Numbered from the stretch's first letter, positions 8,304-17,689 are shown. The stretch is DNA of 64,000 nucleotides from Halomonas sp. SpR1 (GCF_031010175.1 NZ_JAUAMB010000013.1:1-64000), one strand, 5' to 3'. Notes: a model not told the origin generated them from the sequence alone. Made by a program: numbers and translations.

Positions 8304-8755
8304 AAGCCTTACAACCAGTTGAATTGTTAAGCTTCGCTACTAATGAACGGGCCGGATTACATGGCCGGAAAGATGTATCTATTACTTAGATAGTTATCCC
8401 TTACACAGCCATGCTTGACATTGCTACATTTCCATTGATAAGTAGCACCCGCTCAAGAAACAGCGCTCTCCCAAACGGTTCCTCTCGTCAAGATGAACTT
8501 CTTTAACATACGCTACTGCCTCGGTTAATTTAACTTTATCTAATTTTAAAACAGCTACAATGAGCGCCATACCTAGCGAAGTAATGATTTTAAGCGCCAC
8601 GTTAAGATCGCAGTAGCCGATCTTACTAATCTTCTTCACGGCAGGGTATGGAGTTATACAAAGGAATAGTCTAATATTAGTTTGGCTAATAAAGGCGCAA
8701 TACTCAACGTGCAGACTCTTCTTGTTATGCACGCACATTGACGAAGGAACGGACG
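8304..8755. other. AT-rich intergenic stretch without a supported gene
   Basis: About 450 bases before the M48 peptidase gene. It is AT-richer than its surroundings and must contain that gene's promoter; I cannot place one with confidence. A minus-strand frame (8424-8567, about 48 codons from an internal ATG) reads somewhat protein-like but has no ribosome site, so I do not call it. No RNA gene or repeat array is visible. Confidence 0.5.
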
Positions 8756-9517
8756 ATGCAAACACCTTTTTTGGTTCGCAAAACATCTTATGCTTTAGCT
8801 TTAGCGGCGACTCTCGCTCTTAGCGGCTGTCAATCAGGCGCTGATCTGGGAGGCCTGATGTCTGCGGGCTCCAGTTTCGCTGGTGCTGCCACGATGTCGG
8901 ATCAGCAAATGAAACAACTTGGCGATCAAACCATTGCCCAGCTGGATTCTCAAAACCGCCTTGTTGCAGACGACAGTCAGTATGCACAACGTTTGGCGAA
9001 GCTAACCCAGGGCTTAGAAACAGTCGACGGCCATACGCTTGACTATAACGTTTATCATTTAGACGACGTTAATGCTTTTGCGGTACCCAACGGCTCCATC
9101 CGGTTGCATAGCGCACTGATGGATGAGATGACCGATGATGAAGTACGCTACGTTATCGCCCACGAGATCGGACACGTCGCGTTAGGGCACTCCAAACGTG
9201 CTTTCCAGGTTGCCTATGCCGCGTCCGCTGCACGTGAAGCAGCTGCTGCTAGTGGCAGCACCACCGCCGCCGCACTTTCAAGCTCTGAGCTTGGTGATTT
9301 GGGCGAAAAGCTTGTCAATGCTCAGTTCTCGCAACGCCAAGAGAATGAAGCTGATGACTATGCCATTGAGCTAATGCAGCGCCACAATCTGAATGCAGAG
9401 GCATCCGTTGCAGCCCTACGCAAGCTAGAAGCCAAATACGGCAATGACAGCAGCGTCTTTTCCAGCCACCCAGCTGCGGGTGATCGTGCAGAGCGCCTAG
9501 AAGCTTCCTTCCAGTAA
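8756..9517 (+). CDS. M48-family metalloprotease, lipoprotein (LoiP/YggG-like)
   Basis: A 253-residue exported peptidase. The N-terminus is a lipoprotein signal peptide with lipobox LSGC (Cys25). The zinc site is HEIGH at residues 136-140 with the third ligand E198 in ENEADDYA, the M48 pattern. The length and architecture match the YggG/LoiP group of envelope proteases that take part in protein quality control under salt or heat stress. A TTG start at 8738 is possible, but the ATG at 8756 has GAAGGA upstream and begins the signal peptide. Its target proteins cannot be told from sequence. The gene stands alone and converges with speG. Confidence 0.9.
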   Translation: MQTPFLVRKTSYALALAATLALSGCQSGADLGGLMSAGSSFAGAATMSDQQMKQLGDQTIAQLDSQNRLVADDSQYAQRLAKLTQGLETVDGHTLDYNVYHLDDVNAFAVPNGSIRLHSALMDEMTDDEVRYVIAHEIGHVALGHSKRAFQVAYAASAAREAAAASGSTTAAALSSSELGDLGEKLVNAQFSQRQENEADDYAIELMQRHNLNAEASVAALRKLEAKYGNDSSVFSSHPAAGDRAERLEASFQ

Positions 9518-9526
9518 GATGAAGGA

Positions 9527-9577
9527 ACCTGTACTCCTGCTAAATTCACCCCGGTGATACCTAGCGGGAGTACAGGT
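9527..9577. terminator. Long hairpin between convergent genes, probable transcript end
   Basis: ACCTGTACTCCTGCTA (9527-9542) pairs with TAGCGGGAGTACAGGT (9562-9577): 16 pairs with one G-T wobble, and a 19-nt loop. It begins 10 bases after the peptidase stop and lies 41 bases from the end of speG. No T-tract follows on either strand, so it may act as an mRNA-stabilising 3' stem or a bidirectional barrier rather than a classic terminator. Confidence 0.6.
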
Positions 9578-9617
9578 TGCTACTAACAATATAGTAAACG
9601 GGCAACACTGCCTCACT

Positions 9618-10169
9618 CTAGGCCCACTCGCCACTCTCTTCTTGCTGTTCTGACAATTGGGTTAGGTAGGTGCCCTGCAAGATATACATCCGCTTTACAT
9701 CGCGGTACTTGCCATTGATAAAGAACTCCTGCACCAAGTGGCCTTCTTCAATAAAACCACTCTCTTCGTAAAGATGGATCGCTTTAACGTTCTCCACCGC
9801 CACAATGAGGTATACCTTGTGTAGGTTTAGAATTGTGAATGAGTAGTGCAATGCTTGGCGAATTAAGGAGCGGGCAAACCCTTTCCCCTGGTGATCCGGG
9901 GTAATAATGATTTGAAACTCGCCGCTGCGATGGATGTAGTCGATCTCAATCAGCTCTACCAGGCCAATGGCATTTCCATGGCTGTCCTCCGCGACAAAGC
10001 GCCGTTCGGCGTTGTCATGGATGTGCTTGTTATACAGTTCCTCCAGCTCATCAAATGACTCGTAAGGCTCTTCAAACCAGTACGACATAATGCTCTGGTT
10101 ATTGTTTAGTTCATGAACAAAGCGCAGGTCGTTGCGCTCCAGTGCACGCAAATAAAGTTGGTGGCCCAT
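9618..10169 (-). CDS. speG: Spermidine N1-acetyltransferase
   Basis: A 183-residue GNAT enzyme that acetylates spermidine or spermine with acetyl-CoA, limiting polyamine build-up under stress. It is closely similar to E. coli SpeG as I recall it: YWFEEPYESF (residues 30-39), YNKHIHD, EFQIIITPDHQGKG (the acetyl-CoA loop, near residues 84-97) and the C-terminal EFFINGKYRDVKRM. AAGGAT lies upstream of the ATG. It is monocistronic, convergent with the M48 gene. Confidence 0.94.
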   Translation of the reverse strand: MGHQLYLRALERNDLRFVHELNNNQSIMSYWFEEPYESFDELEELYNKHIHDNAERRFVAEDSHGNAIGLVELIEIDYIHRSGEFQIIITPDHQGKGFARSLIRQALHYSFTILNLHKVYLIVAVENVKAIHLYEESGFIEEGHLVQEFFINGKYRDVKRMYILQGTYLTQLSEQQEESGEWA

Positions 10170-10245
10170 TACCCGCTATCCTTATGAATATCCGTTAAGA
10201 TATACGCGTTTTAAACTTGCTCGCTACCCGGTTCTTGCATTTAGG

Positions 10246-11466
10246 CTAGGCTATTTTGGCCAGTCGTTTAAATGAAAACAGCTCCGCCAAAGGGTGCTCT
10301 CTACCCTCAATAAGCGCTCGCAGCAGTTTGGCGCCTATCATGCTGTAGCTGATGCCGTTGCCGCCATAGGCCATGGCGAAATGTACGCGTGGGCCCAGGG
10401 CATCATGAGGCCCGAAAAAAGGCAAGCCATCGCCGGTTTCCGCAAAGGTACCGCCCCAAGAGAATGTGGGGTTAATATCTAGCCTAGGCCATAGCGCTTC
10501 TATCTTAGCTGCCAGCCCCTCGGCCTTCTCTTCTACCCTCGCGTCGCGGCGCTTGGGAATATCTTCGTCGTCATCGTCTCCGCCCACGAGGAGTCGCCCA
10601 TCGCAGGTAGTGCGCATATAGAGGTAAGGCCTCGCCGACTCCCATACCATGGTGTGGCGTAACTTACCCAAGGCCTCTGGCGGTAGCGGGTCAGTGATAA
10701 GCGCATAGCTGCTGAGATTGTCGGCCACCTTTTCTGGCAGCCAGGCTTGCGACTCATACCCTGCAGCCATCACCACGTACTGGCAGCGCAGCTTGGCACT
10801 ATTGGCCAATGTCAGCGTGACCCCATGGTCGTCCGGCGTTATCGTCTCCATTTGCGTGCGGTCATATACCTCTCCCCCGCGCTCGACCACCCTGGAAAAC
10901 AGCTGATACGCCATACGATAAGGATCAATCGTGGCGGCTAGCTGAGTAAGAATAGCGCCAGGTGCCACAAAGCCGTACTCTGCAAAAATAGCCTCGCGCT
11001 CCATCCATTCGGCTTCAAACCCATGTTTTTGGCGCAGCGCCAACTCCTCTTTGAGGGGCGCAACATCCTCTTCGTTACTGGCATAGTAAAGACTTTGCTG
11101 ACGTTCAAAATCCACATTGCCCAGCTCAGCCGCCAAAGACTCAAGCTCACCAATGGCCTCGGCACAGGCACGGTAAGCACGCACAGCGTCGGCCTCCCCA
11201 TAGCGCTCGGCTAACGCTGTCATGTGGGCGTCGATTTCATACTGCAGTAAAGCGGTGCTGGCGGCTGAGCTGCCCCACCCCACATCCCGGCGCTCAAGCA
11301 CCACCACGTGGTGGCCTTTGCGACTTAGCTCATCAGCAATCAACGCGCCCGTAATGCCGCCGCCAATCACAACAACTTCACACTGATGATCGCGAGTCAG
11401 TTGAGGAAAGGTTTTCAATAATCCGTTCTTTACCGCCCAAAAGGGATAGCCACTTTTTAGATCCAT
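10246..11466 (-). CDS. FAD-dependent oxidoreductase of the DAO family
   Basis: A 406-residue protein with an N-terminal dinucleotide-binding motif VVVIGGGITGALIADEL (near residues 31-47), followed by the acidic ribose-binding end VVLERRDVGWGSS. The C-terminal block YGGNGISYSMIGAKLLRALIEG is typical of the glycine oxidase/D-amino-acid oxidase fold. It therefore oxidises an amine or amino acid with FAD; the substrate is not evident. The ribosome site is weak (AGGCAA). A run of four aspartates (GGDDDDEDIPKR) sits in the substrate domain. It is divergent from ltaE across a 129-base gap. Confidence 0.85.
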   Translation of the reverse strand: MDLKSGYPFWAVKNGLLKTFPQLTRDHQCEVVVIGGGITGALIADELSRKGHHVVVLERRDVGWGSSAASTALLQYEIDAHMTALAERYGEADAVRAYRACAEAIGELESLAAELGNVDFERQQSLYYASNEEDVAPLKEELALRQKHGFEAEWMEREAIFAEYGFVAPGAILTQLAATIDPYRMAYQLFSRVVERGGEVYDRTQMETITPDDHGVTLTLANSAKLRCQYVVMAAGYESQAWLPEKVADNLSSYALITDPLPPEALGKLRHTMVWESARPYLYMRTTCDGRLLVGGDDDDEDIPKRRDARVEEKAEGLAAKIEALWPRLDINPTFSWGGTFAETGDGLPFFGPHDALGPRVHFAMAYGGNGISYSMIGAKLLRALIEGREHPLAELFSFKRLAKIA

Positions 11467-11595
11467 CGGGTTGCCTATACTAGAGAGAGTTGAAGTATGC
11501 TGTTAACCATAGATGGTTCCTAGCAACTTGCTCGATAAAGCGTCCCTAAGTGGCTGCCCTCATTAGTTAAATTAAGGCTCAGAAAGGAGTTCCGC

Positions 11596-12603
11596 ATGAT
11601 TGATCTACGCAGTGACACGGTGACTCGCCCCTCCCCCGCCATGAAAGATGCCATGCTGGCCGCGCCGGTGGGTGACGATGTATGGGGCGATGACCCGACG
11701 GTCAACGCGTTTCAAGCCAATCTGGCCGAGCAGACAGGCAAAGAGGCGGCGCTGCTGTTCCCAAGCGGCACGCAAAGTAACCTGGTGGCACTCATGGCCC
11801 ACTGCGAGCGCGGCGATGAGTACATTGTGGGGCAGTCTGCCCATACCTATCGCTATGAAGGCGGTGGCGCGGCAGTGTTAGGCAGCATTCAGCCACAACC
11901 TATTGAAAATGCCCCCGATGGCAGCTTGCCGCTTGAGAAAATAAACGCCGCGATTAAAGCCGTTGATTTTCACTTTGCGCGCACCAAGCTGCTGGCGCTG
12001 GAGAACACCATTGGCGGCAAAGTGCTGCCCGCAGACTACGTATTGAAAGCCACCGAACTGGCCCGGGAGCGTGGGCTGGCAACACACTTAGACGGTGCTC
12101 GGCTCTTCAATGCCGCGGTAGCCACGGACACCTCGCTCAAGCAGCTGTGCCTGCCGTTTGATAGCGTGTCGCTATGCTTTTCTAAAGGTATGGGCTCCCC
12201 TATCGGCTCGGCCCTGGTAGGCTCGCAAGCACTGATCGACCGCGCACGACGCTGGCGTAAAGTAGTGGGTGGCGGAATGCGCCAATCCGGCATTATCGCT
12301 GCTGCCTGCCAGTATGCGTTGGATCATCACGTAGCAGACTTAGCCGACGACCACCGTCGTGCAGCGCGACTGGCAGAGGGCTTAGCGAGACTGCCTGGCG
12401 TCGAAATCACCTCACAAGCGACCAATATGGTATTCGCGCACTTCCCCGACGAACATGTTCAGCCGCTCTCCGCCTGGCTCAAAGAGCACGGCATATTGAT
12501 TGAGCTACTTTACGCCACGCGTTTCGTTACTCACCGCGATATTCATGACGCGGACATCGACAAGGTTATCGCGGTGATGGAGGCGTATTTCAGCCGACAT
12601 TAA
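11596..12603 (+). CDS. ltaE: Low-specificity L-threonine aldolase
   Basis: A 335-residue PLP enzyme that splits L-threonine or L-allo-threonine into glycine and acetaldehyde. It begins [16 protein letters not shown], the hallmark of the family, and shows [26 protein letters not shown], the aspartate of [12 protein letters not shown] and the Schiff-base lysine in [12 protein letters not shown] (near residue 200). GGAG lies nine bases before the ATG. It is complete. A diverged copy of the last 18 codons of an ltaE gene lies at 23384-23440, at the other end of the glucuronide island that starts directly behind this gene. Confidence 0.95.
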   Translation: MIDLRSDTVTRPSPAMKDAMLAAPVGDDVWGDDPTVNAFQANLAEQTGKEAALLFPSGTQSNLVALMAHCERGDEYIVGQSAHTYRYEGGGAAVLGSIQPQPIENAPDGSLPLEKINAAIKAVDFHFARTKLLALENTIGGKVLPADYVLKATELARERGLATHLDGARLFNAAVATDTSLKQLCLPFDSVSLCFSKGMGSPIGSALVGSQALIDRARRWRKVVGGGMRQSGIIAAACQYALDHHVADLADDHRRAARLAEGLARLPGVEITSQATNMVFAHFPDEHVQPLSAWLKEHGILIELLYATRFVTHRDIHDADIDKVIAVMEAYFSRH

Positions 12604-12691
12604 AGGCTAGGCCTGTGGGTGAAAGGCAACTGATATGCCTATTAGCCCACGACGTAAACCATTAACGACTTATCTCCAGATTTTTTTTGCT

Positions 12692-13858
12692 TCAATCGCC
12701 CCGTTTGGATCGAAGCGCACGCTCAACTCCACGAATTTCGGCCATGCCGCGCAAACGCCCGATTGCCGGGTAGCCAGGCTTAAAGTCACTGCGCAAATCG
12801 CTCAACATCGCATGGCCATGGTCTGGCCGGAAGGGAAGTTGCTCCCCTCTTTTTTCTTCAATAGCCAAAATGATATCGACAAGGCGAACCATATCGGTAT
12901 CGCCGTCTAAATGGGCATCTTCGTGAAAACTGGCCCCATCTGCTTCCAGTGTAGTATTTCGTAAGTGTAAAAAGTGAACTCTATCTGCCTGTTCTTGCAG
13001 TATTGCAATAACATCATTATCACGACGCACGCCCAACGATCCGGTGCAGAGTGTAAATCCGTTCACCGGGGACGACACCATATTGGCGATATCCCTCAAG
13101 TCCTGAGCGGTTGAGACCACGCGCGGCAACCCGAATAGAGAATACGGTGGATCGTCTGGATGAATAGCCAACCGGACACCTGTATACGCTATCTTGGGAA
13201 TGACTCGCGACAAAAACGCAGCGAGATTTTTTCTCAATCCGTCCGCGCTAATATCCTGATAAGCAGCGAGCCGATCTCTAAAGCTATCGAGACTGTAGCT
13301 CTCTTCAGAGCCGGGAAGGCCTGCAATAATGGTATTGGTGAGTTCCTCAACCTGATCTGCGTTCATTTCAGCAAGGCGAGCCTGGGCGGCTTGCTGGATT
13401 TTCTCATCATAATCTGCCGCTGCGCCTGGGCGCTGGAGAATAAAGAGGTCAAATACAGCAACACTGAGCGCGTCATACCTTAAGCATAAGGCGCCATCGG
13501 GTAACTCATGGCGCAAGGAGGTTCTGGTCCAATCGAGTACCGGCATAAAGTTGTAACAGATGGTTTTTATGCCAGTCTCGGCAAGATTAATGGCACTTTC
13601 TGCCCAGGCATCAGCCAGTGCTTCCCAACCGTCGGCATGCGTCTTGATATCTTCATGTATAGGAATGCTTTCTGCCACTGACCACTCAAGCCCCGCAGCT
13701 TCGATAACAGCTTTGCGTTCCATGATTTCACTCAAGGACCACACACAACCGTTCGGTAAGTGATGCAGAGCGGTCACAACACCAGTCGAGCCCGCCTGTC
13801 GTACATCCGACAAGCTGATTGGATCGTCCGGCCCAAACCAGCGCCATGTATGTTTCAT
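12692..13858 (-). CDS. uxuA: Mannonate dehydratase
   Basis: A 388-residue enzyme that dehydrates D-mannonate to 2-keto-3-deoxygluconate in glucuronate catabolism. It shows the UxuA start (MKHTWRWFGPDDPISL), the ALHHLPNG block, CYNFMPVLDWTRT, and the metal/substrate residues in AIHPDDPPYSLFGLPR, TLCTGSLG, HFLHLRN and FRPDHGHAM. The upstream TTG codon that could extend it by one residue is ignored, because the ATG at 13858 has GAGAAGG at the right distance. It is the last gene of dctP-uidA-gntR-uxuA, 37 bases after gntR. Mannonate oxidoreductase (uxuB) and the KDG kinase/aldolase are absent from the window and must be elsewhere. Confidence 0.95.
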   Translation of the reverse strand: MKHTWRWFGPDDPISLSDVRQAGSTGVVTALHHLPNGCVWSLSEIMERKAVIEAAGLEWSVAESIPIHEDIKTHADGWEALADAWAESAINLAETGIKTICYNFMPVLDWTRTSLRHELPDGALCLRYDALSVAVFDLFILQRPGAAADYDEKIQQAAQARLAEMNADQVEELTNTIIAGLPGSEESYSLDSFRDRLAAYQDISADGLRKNLAAFLSRVIPKIAYTGVRLAIHPDDPPYSLFGLPRVVSTAQDLRDIANMVSSPVNGFTLCTGSLGVRRDNDVIAILQEQADRVHFLHLRNTTLEADGASFHEDAHLDGDTDMVRLVDIILAIEEKRGEQLPFRPDHGHAMLSDLRSDFKPGYPAIGRLRGMAEIRGVERALRSKRGD

Positions 13859-13871
13859 CAACCTTCTCCCC

Positions 13872-13897
13872 TATATGCTTATTTATATATGCTTATT
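13872..13897. repeat. 12-bp direct repeat at the gntR/uxuA junction
   Basis: TATATGCTTATT occurs at 13872-13883 and again at 13886-13897, a 14-nt period, covering the gntR stop codon and the leader of uxuA. The function is unknown; it could be slippage or an internal regulatory site. Confidence 0.5.
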
Positions 13898-14624
13898 AAA
13901 TAGTGCTCTTGTTAAACAGATAACCGTCAAAATTCGGGTCTTCCACGTCGGAAAGCTCCATCAGGGTGTCTCGGACGTTTTCTAAATGAAGCCACATCGC
14001 CTTACGCGCCCCTTCGGCATCTTTTAGCTGCAGTGCAGAAAGAATATCCTGGTGATCCTTTAGCCATTTTTCGCGGTAGTTGGTATCGAATATCCGCTCA
14101 TGCAGTCTGGCCCACATCAAGCTCTGGTCTCTTTTCGCCCAGAGTTCAGAAACCATATCGACCAGCACACTGTTTTGGGTCGCCTCCGCTATCAGACGAT
14201 GGAATAGTTCATCACTGGAGTAGTCGTTATTCTTCTCTTCAATGCCCTTGCGCTCCATATCAAGCGCTTCCCGCATGCGTACAATATCGTTTTTGGTCAC
14301 TGACACCGCGGCAAAGCCGGCGATGCTGCTTTCCAAAAGTTGCCTTGCCTGCAACAGTTCAAACGGTCCTATATCATCCACCACAGGCTGTGCTACCGAG
14401 TGACTGTCGGAAAGCAAATAGATGCCAGAGCCTTTTCTCACTTCAACCAGCTCTTCAATTTCAAGCATCAGTATGGCTTCCCGTGCTGCAGATCTGCCCA
14501 CGTTCAGCGCCTCTGAAATCTGACGCTCAGTCATAATACGATCGCCGACTTTATACCCTTTCTGCTGAATCAAAATCTTTAGGTCGCGAGCCAGCTCTTG
14601 GTAACGCCGTAAACCTTTATGCAT
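13896..14624 (-). CDS. FadR-subfamily GntR transcription regulator (UxuR/ExuR-like role)
   Basis: A 242-residue regulator. Residues 1-75 form a GntR winged helix (YKVGDRIMTERQISEALNVGRSAAREAI then a wing with VRKGSGIYLL), here quoted in two parts: YKVGDRIMTERQ and GRSAAREAILMLE. The rest is an all-helical FCD ligand domain (LLQARQLLESSIAG, FHRLIAEATQN, LKDHQDILSALQ). FadR-type proteins of this kind include UxuR and ExuR, which are released from DNA by uronates or by intermediates such as mannonate or fructuronate. Position inside the operon, between uidA and uxuA, supports the same role. The likely operator is the 13-bp inverted repeat at 17569-17601. The ribosome site is weak, consistent with low regulator levels. 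Confidence 0.88.
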   Translation of the reverse strand: MHKGLRRYQELARDLKILIQQKGYKVGDRIMTERQISEALNVGRSAAREAILMLEIEELVEVRKGSGIYLLSDSHSVAQPVVDDIGPFELLQARQLLESSIAGFAAVSVTKNDIVRMREALDMERKGIEEKNNDYSSDELFHRLIAEATQNSVLVDMVSELWAKRDQSLMWARLHERIFDTNYREKWLKDHQDILSALQLKDAEGARKAMWLHLENVRDTLMELSDVEDPNFDGYLFNKSTI

Positions 14625-14642
14625 TAGATTTCATTTCCATTT

Positions 14643-16460
14643 TTAATCTTTTATAGAGTGGTAAAAAGAAGCCAGGACATTAAATGCTTCTTTTTTAGTA
14701 GATTTATCAGCAGCGATTAGCCCTTTTCGATTGAATCCTCTCTGGAAGATATTTTGTCTTCGTTCGACTCTAAAGTCGTATAAAATCCAGGGGGAAATGC
14801 CTTTGATATAAGCTAGCTTTTGCAGCGTATCAATCTGCCGCCGGTAAACATCCGCCATATACTTTTCGCTGAACAGGCCTTCAGATGGGCCTTGAGATGA
14901 GTTATCGCCATCCGCCCCCGTTTCAGAAATGACAACAGGACGATCAGGGTCAGAATTTTTTCCGATGGCGTATAGGTCGTCAAAGTTTTCATCGTACCAA
15001 CCGTAATATTCATTAATGCCTATAACATCTAAATGGTTGACTAACCGATCCTCGATTTTTAACTTTGCATGATTAATCAGACACGCCGCAGCTACTAGGC
15101 GCGTGGGGTCATTGAGACGTGCTGTTTCAGCCAGGTCGCGCATAAAAGCCAGACGGCTATCCGTATCGGGGTTCTCGTTTCCAATCGACCAGATAATGAC
15201 GCTAGCTCTATTGCGGTCACGCTTAATCAACTCAATAAGCTGATTTTTAGCGTCTCTAAGCGTGTTGTGATTATCAAAGTCGATGGCCCAGTAAACGGGG
15301 ATTTCCTGCCAGAGTAAAAAGCCCAGCTCATCGGCAAGCTCAGCGACCCGTTCATGGTGGGGGTAGTGCGCGAGGCGCAGAAAATTGCACCCAAGCTCTT
15401 TCGCATGAGTGAGCCGTCTGCGAATGTCCTCTTCGGAAGTTACCTTTCCGTAAGTGTCATCATCCTCATGGACAGAAATGCCGCGTAGCCAGATAGGCTC
15501 ACCGTTGAGAAGAATATCGACCCCTTGGCGAACGATAGAGCGGAATCCGACACTGTCAGTAATGCGATCCTCGCCAGCCGTGAGTATCACGTTGTAAAGG
15601 CGTGGGTTTTCAGGCGACCAAAGCTCTGGCGCTGCTGCTATTCGGCAAGTGCCTTTGCCATCTTCAATACCAATCTCTTCGGCAATGCCTAATTCAGGTA
15701 TCTCAAGATGGGCATGGTAAATTCCGGATCCATCAACAACTACATCAACGTCTATCGCCATGCCATCCTGGGAAAGGCGAATAAACATGTCGCGGATAAA
15801 CTCTTTGGGTAGGCTAAATAACTCAACCTCGCGGTAAACGCCACCGTAATTAAACCAGTCTGTATTGCGCATCGGTACGCGATCCAGCGTACGGGTATTA
15901 TTGACACAGAGCATCAGCCAATTGGTTTCTTCGGCAAGGTCCTCCGTCAACTCAACGTAGAAGGGTGTCGAGCCGCCATAGTGATTGCCTAGGAATTTAC
16001 CGTTAAGAAATACTTTACAGTCGTACTGAGCCGCACCGACCCTAAGGATGTAGCGTTGGTCTGATTCAGCGTCGCTATCCCGTTTCTTAGCCAGCTTTTT
16101 AGCTAGTTCTTGACCCAGCTTTTTGGTGTACCAGGCGCTACCCTCAAAAAAGTACCATTTCTCCTTTAGCATGGCCCAGTTTGAGGGCACCGGGATGGAT
16201 TCACCCATAAATGGGTCGTAGTCCCAGGGTTCAGTGCGATCAGCAGGGTCGGCCGGCTGCATTTCATACCATTTTTGACGCAGACCTGTATCAAGCAAAT
16301 CCACGCAAAAATTCCAACTACCGTTAAGCGACGTAGACGTGCGGCCTTTCGTGAACACCATTGTGGAGTGGTTCAGATTTTGCAGATTCAACGGCACATC
16401 ATACTTTTCGTCATGTAACGACGTTAGGGCATTCTCAGCCAAGGATGATCGCTCTAGCAT
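14643..16460 (-). CDS. uidA: Beta-glucuronidase, glycoside hydrolase family 2
   Basis: A 605-residue GH2 enzyme close in length to E. coli GUS (603). It shows a jelly-roll N-domain (LNGSWNF, SAWYTK), an immunoglobulin-like domain, and a TIM barrel with the acid/base glutamate in GNEN (near 430) and the nucleophile in SETGAD (near 511). Two features favour glucuronidase over galactosidase: INEYYGWYD near 486, and the N-x-K motif (NRKG, near 575) that binds the uronate carboxylate in GUS enzymes. There is no signal peptide, so it acts in the cytoplasm on imported glucuronides. GGGAGG lies upstream of the ATG. It follows dctP by 23 bases and precedes gntR by 18. Confidence 0.92.
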   Translation of the reverse strand: MLERSSLAENALTSLHDEKYDVPLNLQNLNHSTMVFTKGRTSTSLNGSWNFCVDLLDTGLRQKWYEMQPADPADRTEPWDYDPFMGESIPVPSNWAMLKEKWYFFEGSAWYTKKLGQELAKKLAKKRDSDAESDQRYILRVGAAQYDCKVFLNGKFLGNHYGGSTPFYVELTEDLAEETNWLMLCVNNTRTLDRVPMRNTDWFNYGGVYREVELFSLPKEFIRDMFIRLSQDGMAIDVDVVVDGSGIYHAHLEIPELGIAEEIGIEDGKGTCRIAAAPELWSPENPRLYNVILTAGEDRITDSVGFRSIVRQGVDILLNGEPIWLRGISVHEDDDTYGKVTSEEDIRRRLTHAKELGCNFLRLAHYPHHERVAELADELGFLLWQEIPVYWAIDFDNHNTLRDAKNQLIELIKRDRNRASVIIWSIGNENPDTDSRLAFMRDLAETARLNDPTRLVAAACLINHAKLKIEDRLVNHLDVIGINEYYGWYDENFDDLYAIGKNSDPDRPVVISETGADGDNSSQGPSEGLFSEKYMADVYRRQIDTLQKLAYIKGISPWILYDFRVERRQNIFQRGFNRKGLIAADKSTKKEAFNVLASFYHSIKD

Positions 16461-16483
16461 CTCCCACCTCCCCTGCAGCGGTT

Positions 16484-17467
16484 TTAGTTAGCCTCTGCCT
16501 TGATTCGGCTGATTAGGTCGGCCAACTCGGCAGATTGGTTGGCCACCTCATCGTGCATAGGCATGACCGCTTCAATAAAGGGCGCTTTATCTACTTCATT
16601 AATCTCAACTCCCATCTCAGTCTCAGCGGTTTCCAGAGCTTCCCTGGCAATTTTGTTCCATGACTCTGAATGAAACGCCTGAGCTTCAGAGGCTGCTTGC
16701 TGTAACGCCTGCTGTTGATCTTCAGTCATTTTATTCCAGGCACACTCGGAGATAACGACCACAGAAGGGATGATGGTGTGCTCATTAAGAGAGAAGTGAC
16801 TAACCACTTCACCATGCCGGGCATTAGTCAGGGCTGTCGGGTTATTTTCCGCCATTTCGACGACCCCCTGCTGAAGTGCGCTATAGAGCTCACCCCAATC
16901 AATGGGGGTTGGGTTACCGCCCAGCAGTTCCACCATGCGTATTGCTGAGGGGCTGGGTTGCACCCGCACGTTGATACCGCTTAGATCTTCCGGTGAGTAA
17001 ACCGCACGATCACCATAGAAAGAGCGCGCTCCTTCCGTCAGGAAGGCAACACCCAGGAAGCCTTTGCCCTTCGAGGAAGTGAGTATGTCTTGGCCAATAT
17101 CTCCGTTAATGACCCGTTCAAAATGCTCTTCGCTTTCAAAAATGAAGGGTAAATTCATGGCGCTATACATTGGCTCGAACGCTTCAAGTTCCGCCGTATT
17201 ACTACGCGCCATATCCAATATGCAGTTTTGCACCAGCTCCATGGATTCTCGTTGAGTGCCAAGCTGGGCGTTGGCAAACACGCGAATGTTGAGCTCTCCA
17301 TTAGTGAGCTCAGTAAGGCGTTCGCCCATATACTGCATGCTCACATGGGTCGGATGATCCTCGGGGTTGTTGTGATTCAGGCGTAGAGTATCGGCGTGTA
17401 CCAAAGTAGTCGCTGAGATTAAGGCTGTCCCCATAATGGCAGGACTCAAAAAATTTCTTATTGTCAT
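16484..17467 (-). CDS. dctP: TRAP transporter periplasmic solute-binding protein, DctP family
   Basis: A 327-residue DctP-type receptor with a signal peptide (cleavage after LVHA, near residue 25). The mature start LRLNHNNPEDHPTHV is typical, as is the block INVRVQPSPSAIRMVELLGG (near 165-184), whose arginine forms the salt bridge with the carboxylate of the ligand, followed by GNPTPIDWGELYSALQQG. It delivers an acidic solute to the DctQM membrane pair, encoded divergently from 17690. Linkage to uidA, uxaC and uxuA suggests glucuronate or a glucuronide as ligand. GGGAGAG precedes the ATG. Confidence 0.93.
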   Translation of the reverse strand: MTIRNFLSPAIMGTALISATTLVHADTLRLNHNNPEDHPTHVSMQYMGERLTELTNGELNIRVFANAQLGTQRESMELVQNCILDMARSNTAELEAFEPMYSAMNLPFIFESEEHFERVINGDIGQDILTSSKGKGFLGVAFLTEGARSFYGDRAVYSPEDLSGINVRVQPSPSAIRMVELLGGNPTPIDWGELYSALQQGVVEMAENNPTALTNARHGEVVSHFSLNEHTIIPSVVVISECAWNKMTEDQQQALQQAASEAQAFHSESWNKIAREALETAETEMGVEINEVDKAPFIEAVMPMHDEVANQSAELADLISRIKAEAN

Positions 17468-17689
17468 TTGTTGACTCTCCCAGGTTGTCTTTCATGAAAG
17501 CAGATTGCCATTCTATTGAGGGCATCAACTTTCTTCTTAGCAGACAAAAGATGGCTTACCCACCGCATCATGTCAACCAATAAGACAAATTGGTTGACAT
17601 GTTTTGCGGTAGCAGCGACTCTCTGCATAATGACTAGGGAGTATGGTGCTAGTCGGCGATACACAAAAATAAAACCAGAGGTCTTCCGT
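17468..17689. promoter_or_regulatory. Divergent control region of the glucuronide operons with a 13-bp inverted repeat
   Basis: The only gap between the two divergent operons. CATGTCAACCAAT (17569-17581) and ATTGGTTGACATG (17589-17601) form a perfect inverted repeat around AAGACAA. The ATTGGT/ACCAAT half-sites recall the uronate-regulator boxes of enterobacteria. The repeat holds TTGACA on both strands, which could double as -35 boxes, although a well-spaced -10 is not evident (CATAAT at 17626 is 26 nt away). I infer an operator for the GntR protein encoded at 13896-14624. Confidence 0.6.

Noticed and set aside
8424..8786. Minus-strand ORF of 120 codons overlapping the M48 gene start
   Set aside because: It has no ribosome site, overlaps the signal peptide region of a clear gene, and has odd composition (many Cys, no recognisable domain).
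14033..14536. Plus-strand ORF of 167 codons inside gntR
   Set aside because: It is the antisense shadow of a well-supported regulator gene and has no family features.
17516..17689. Longer N-terminus for dctQ
   Set aside because: It would translate the inverted repeat and promoter region; the internal ATG at 17690 fits the family start.
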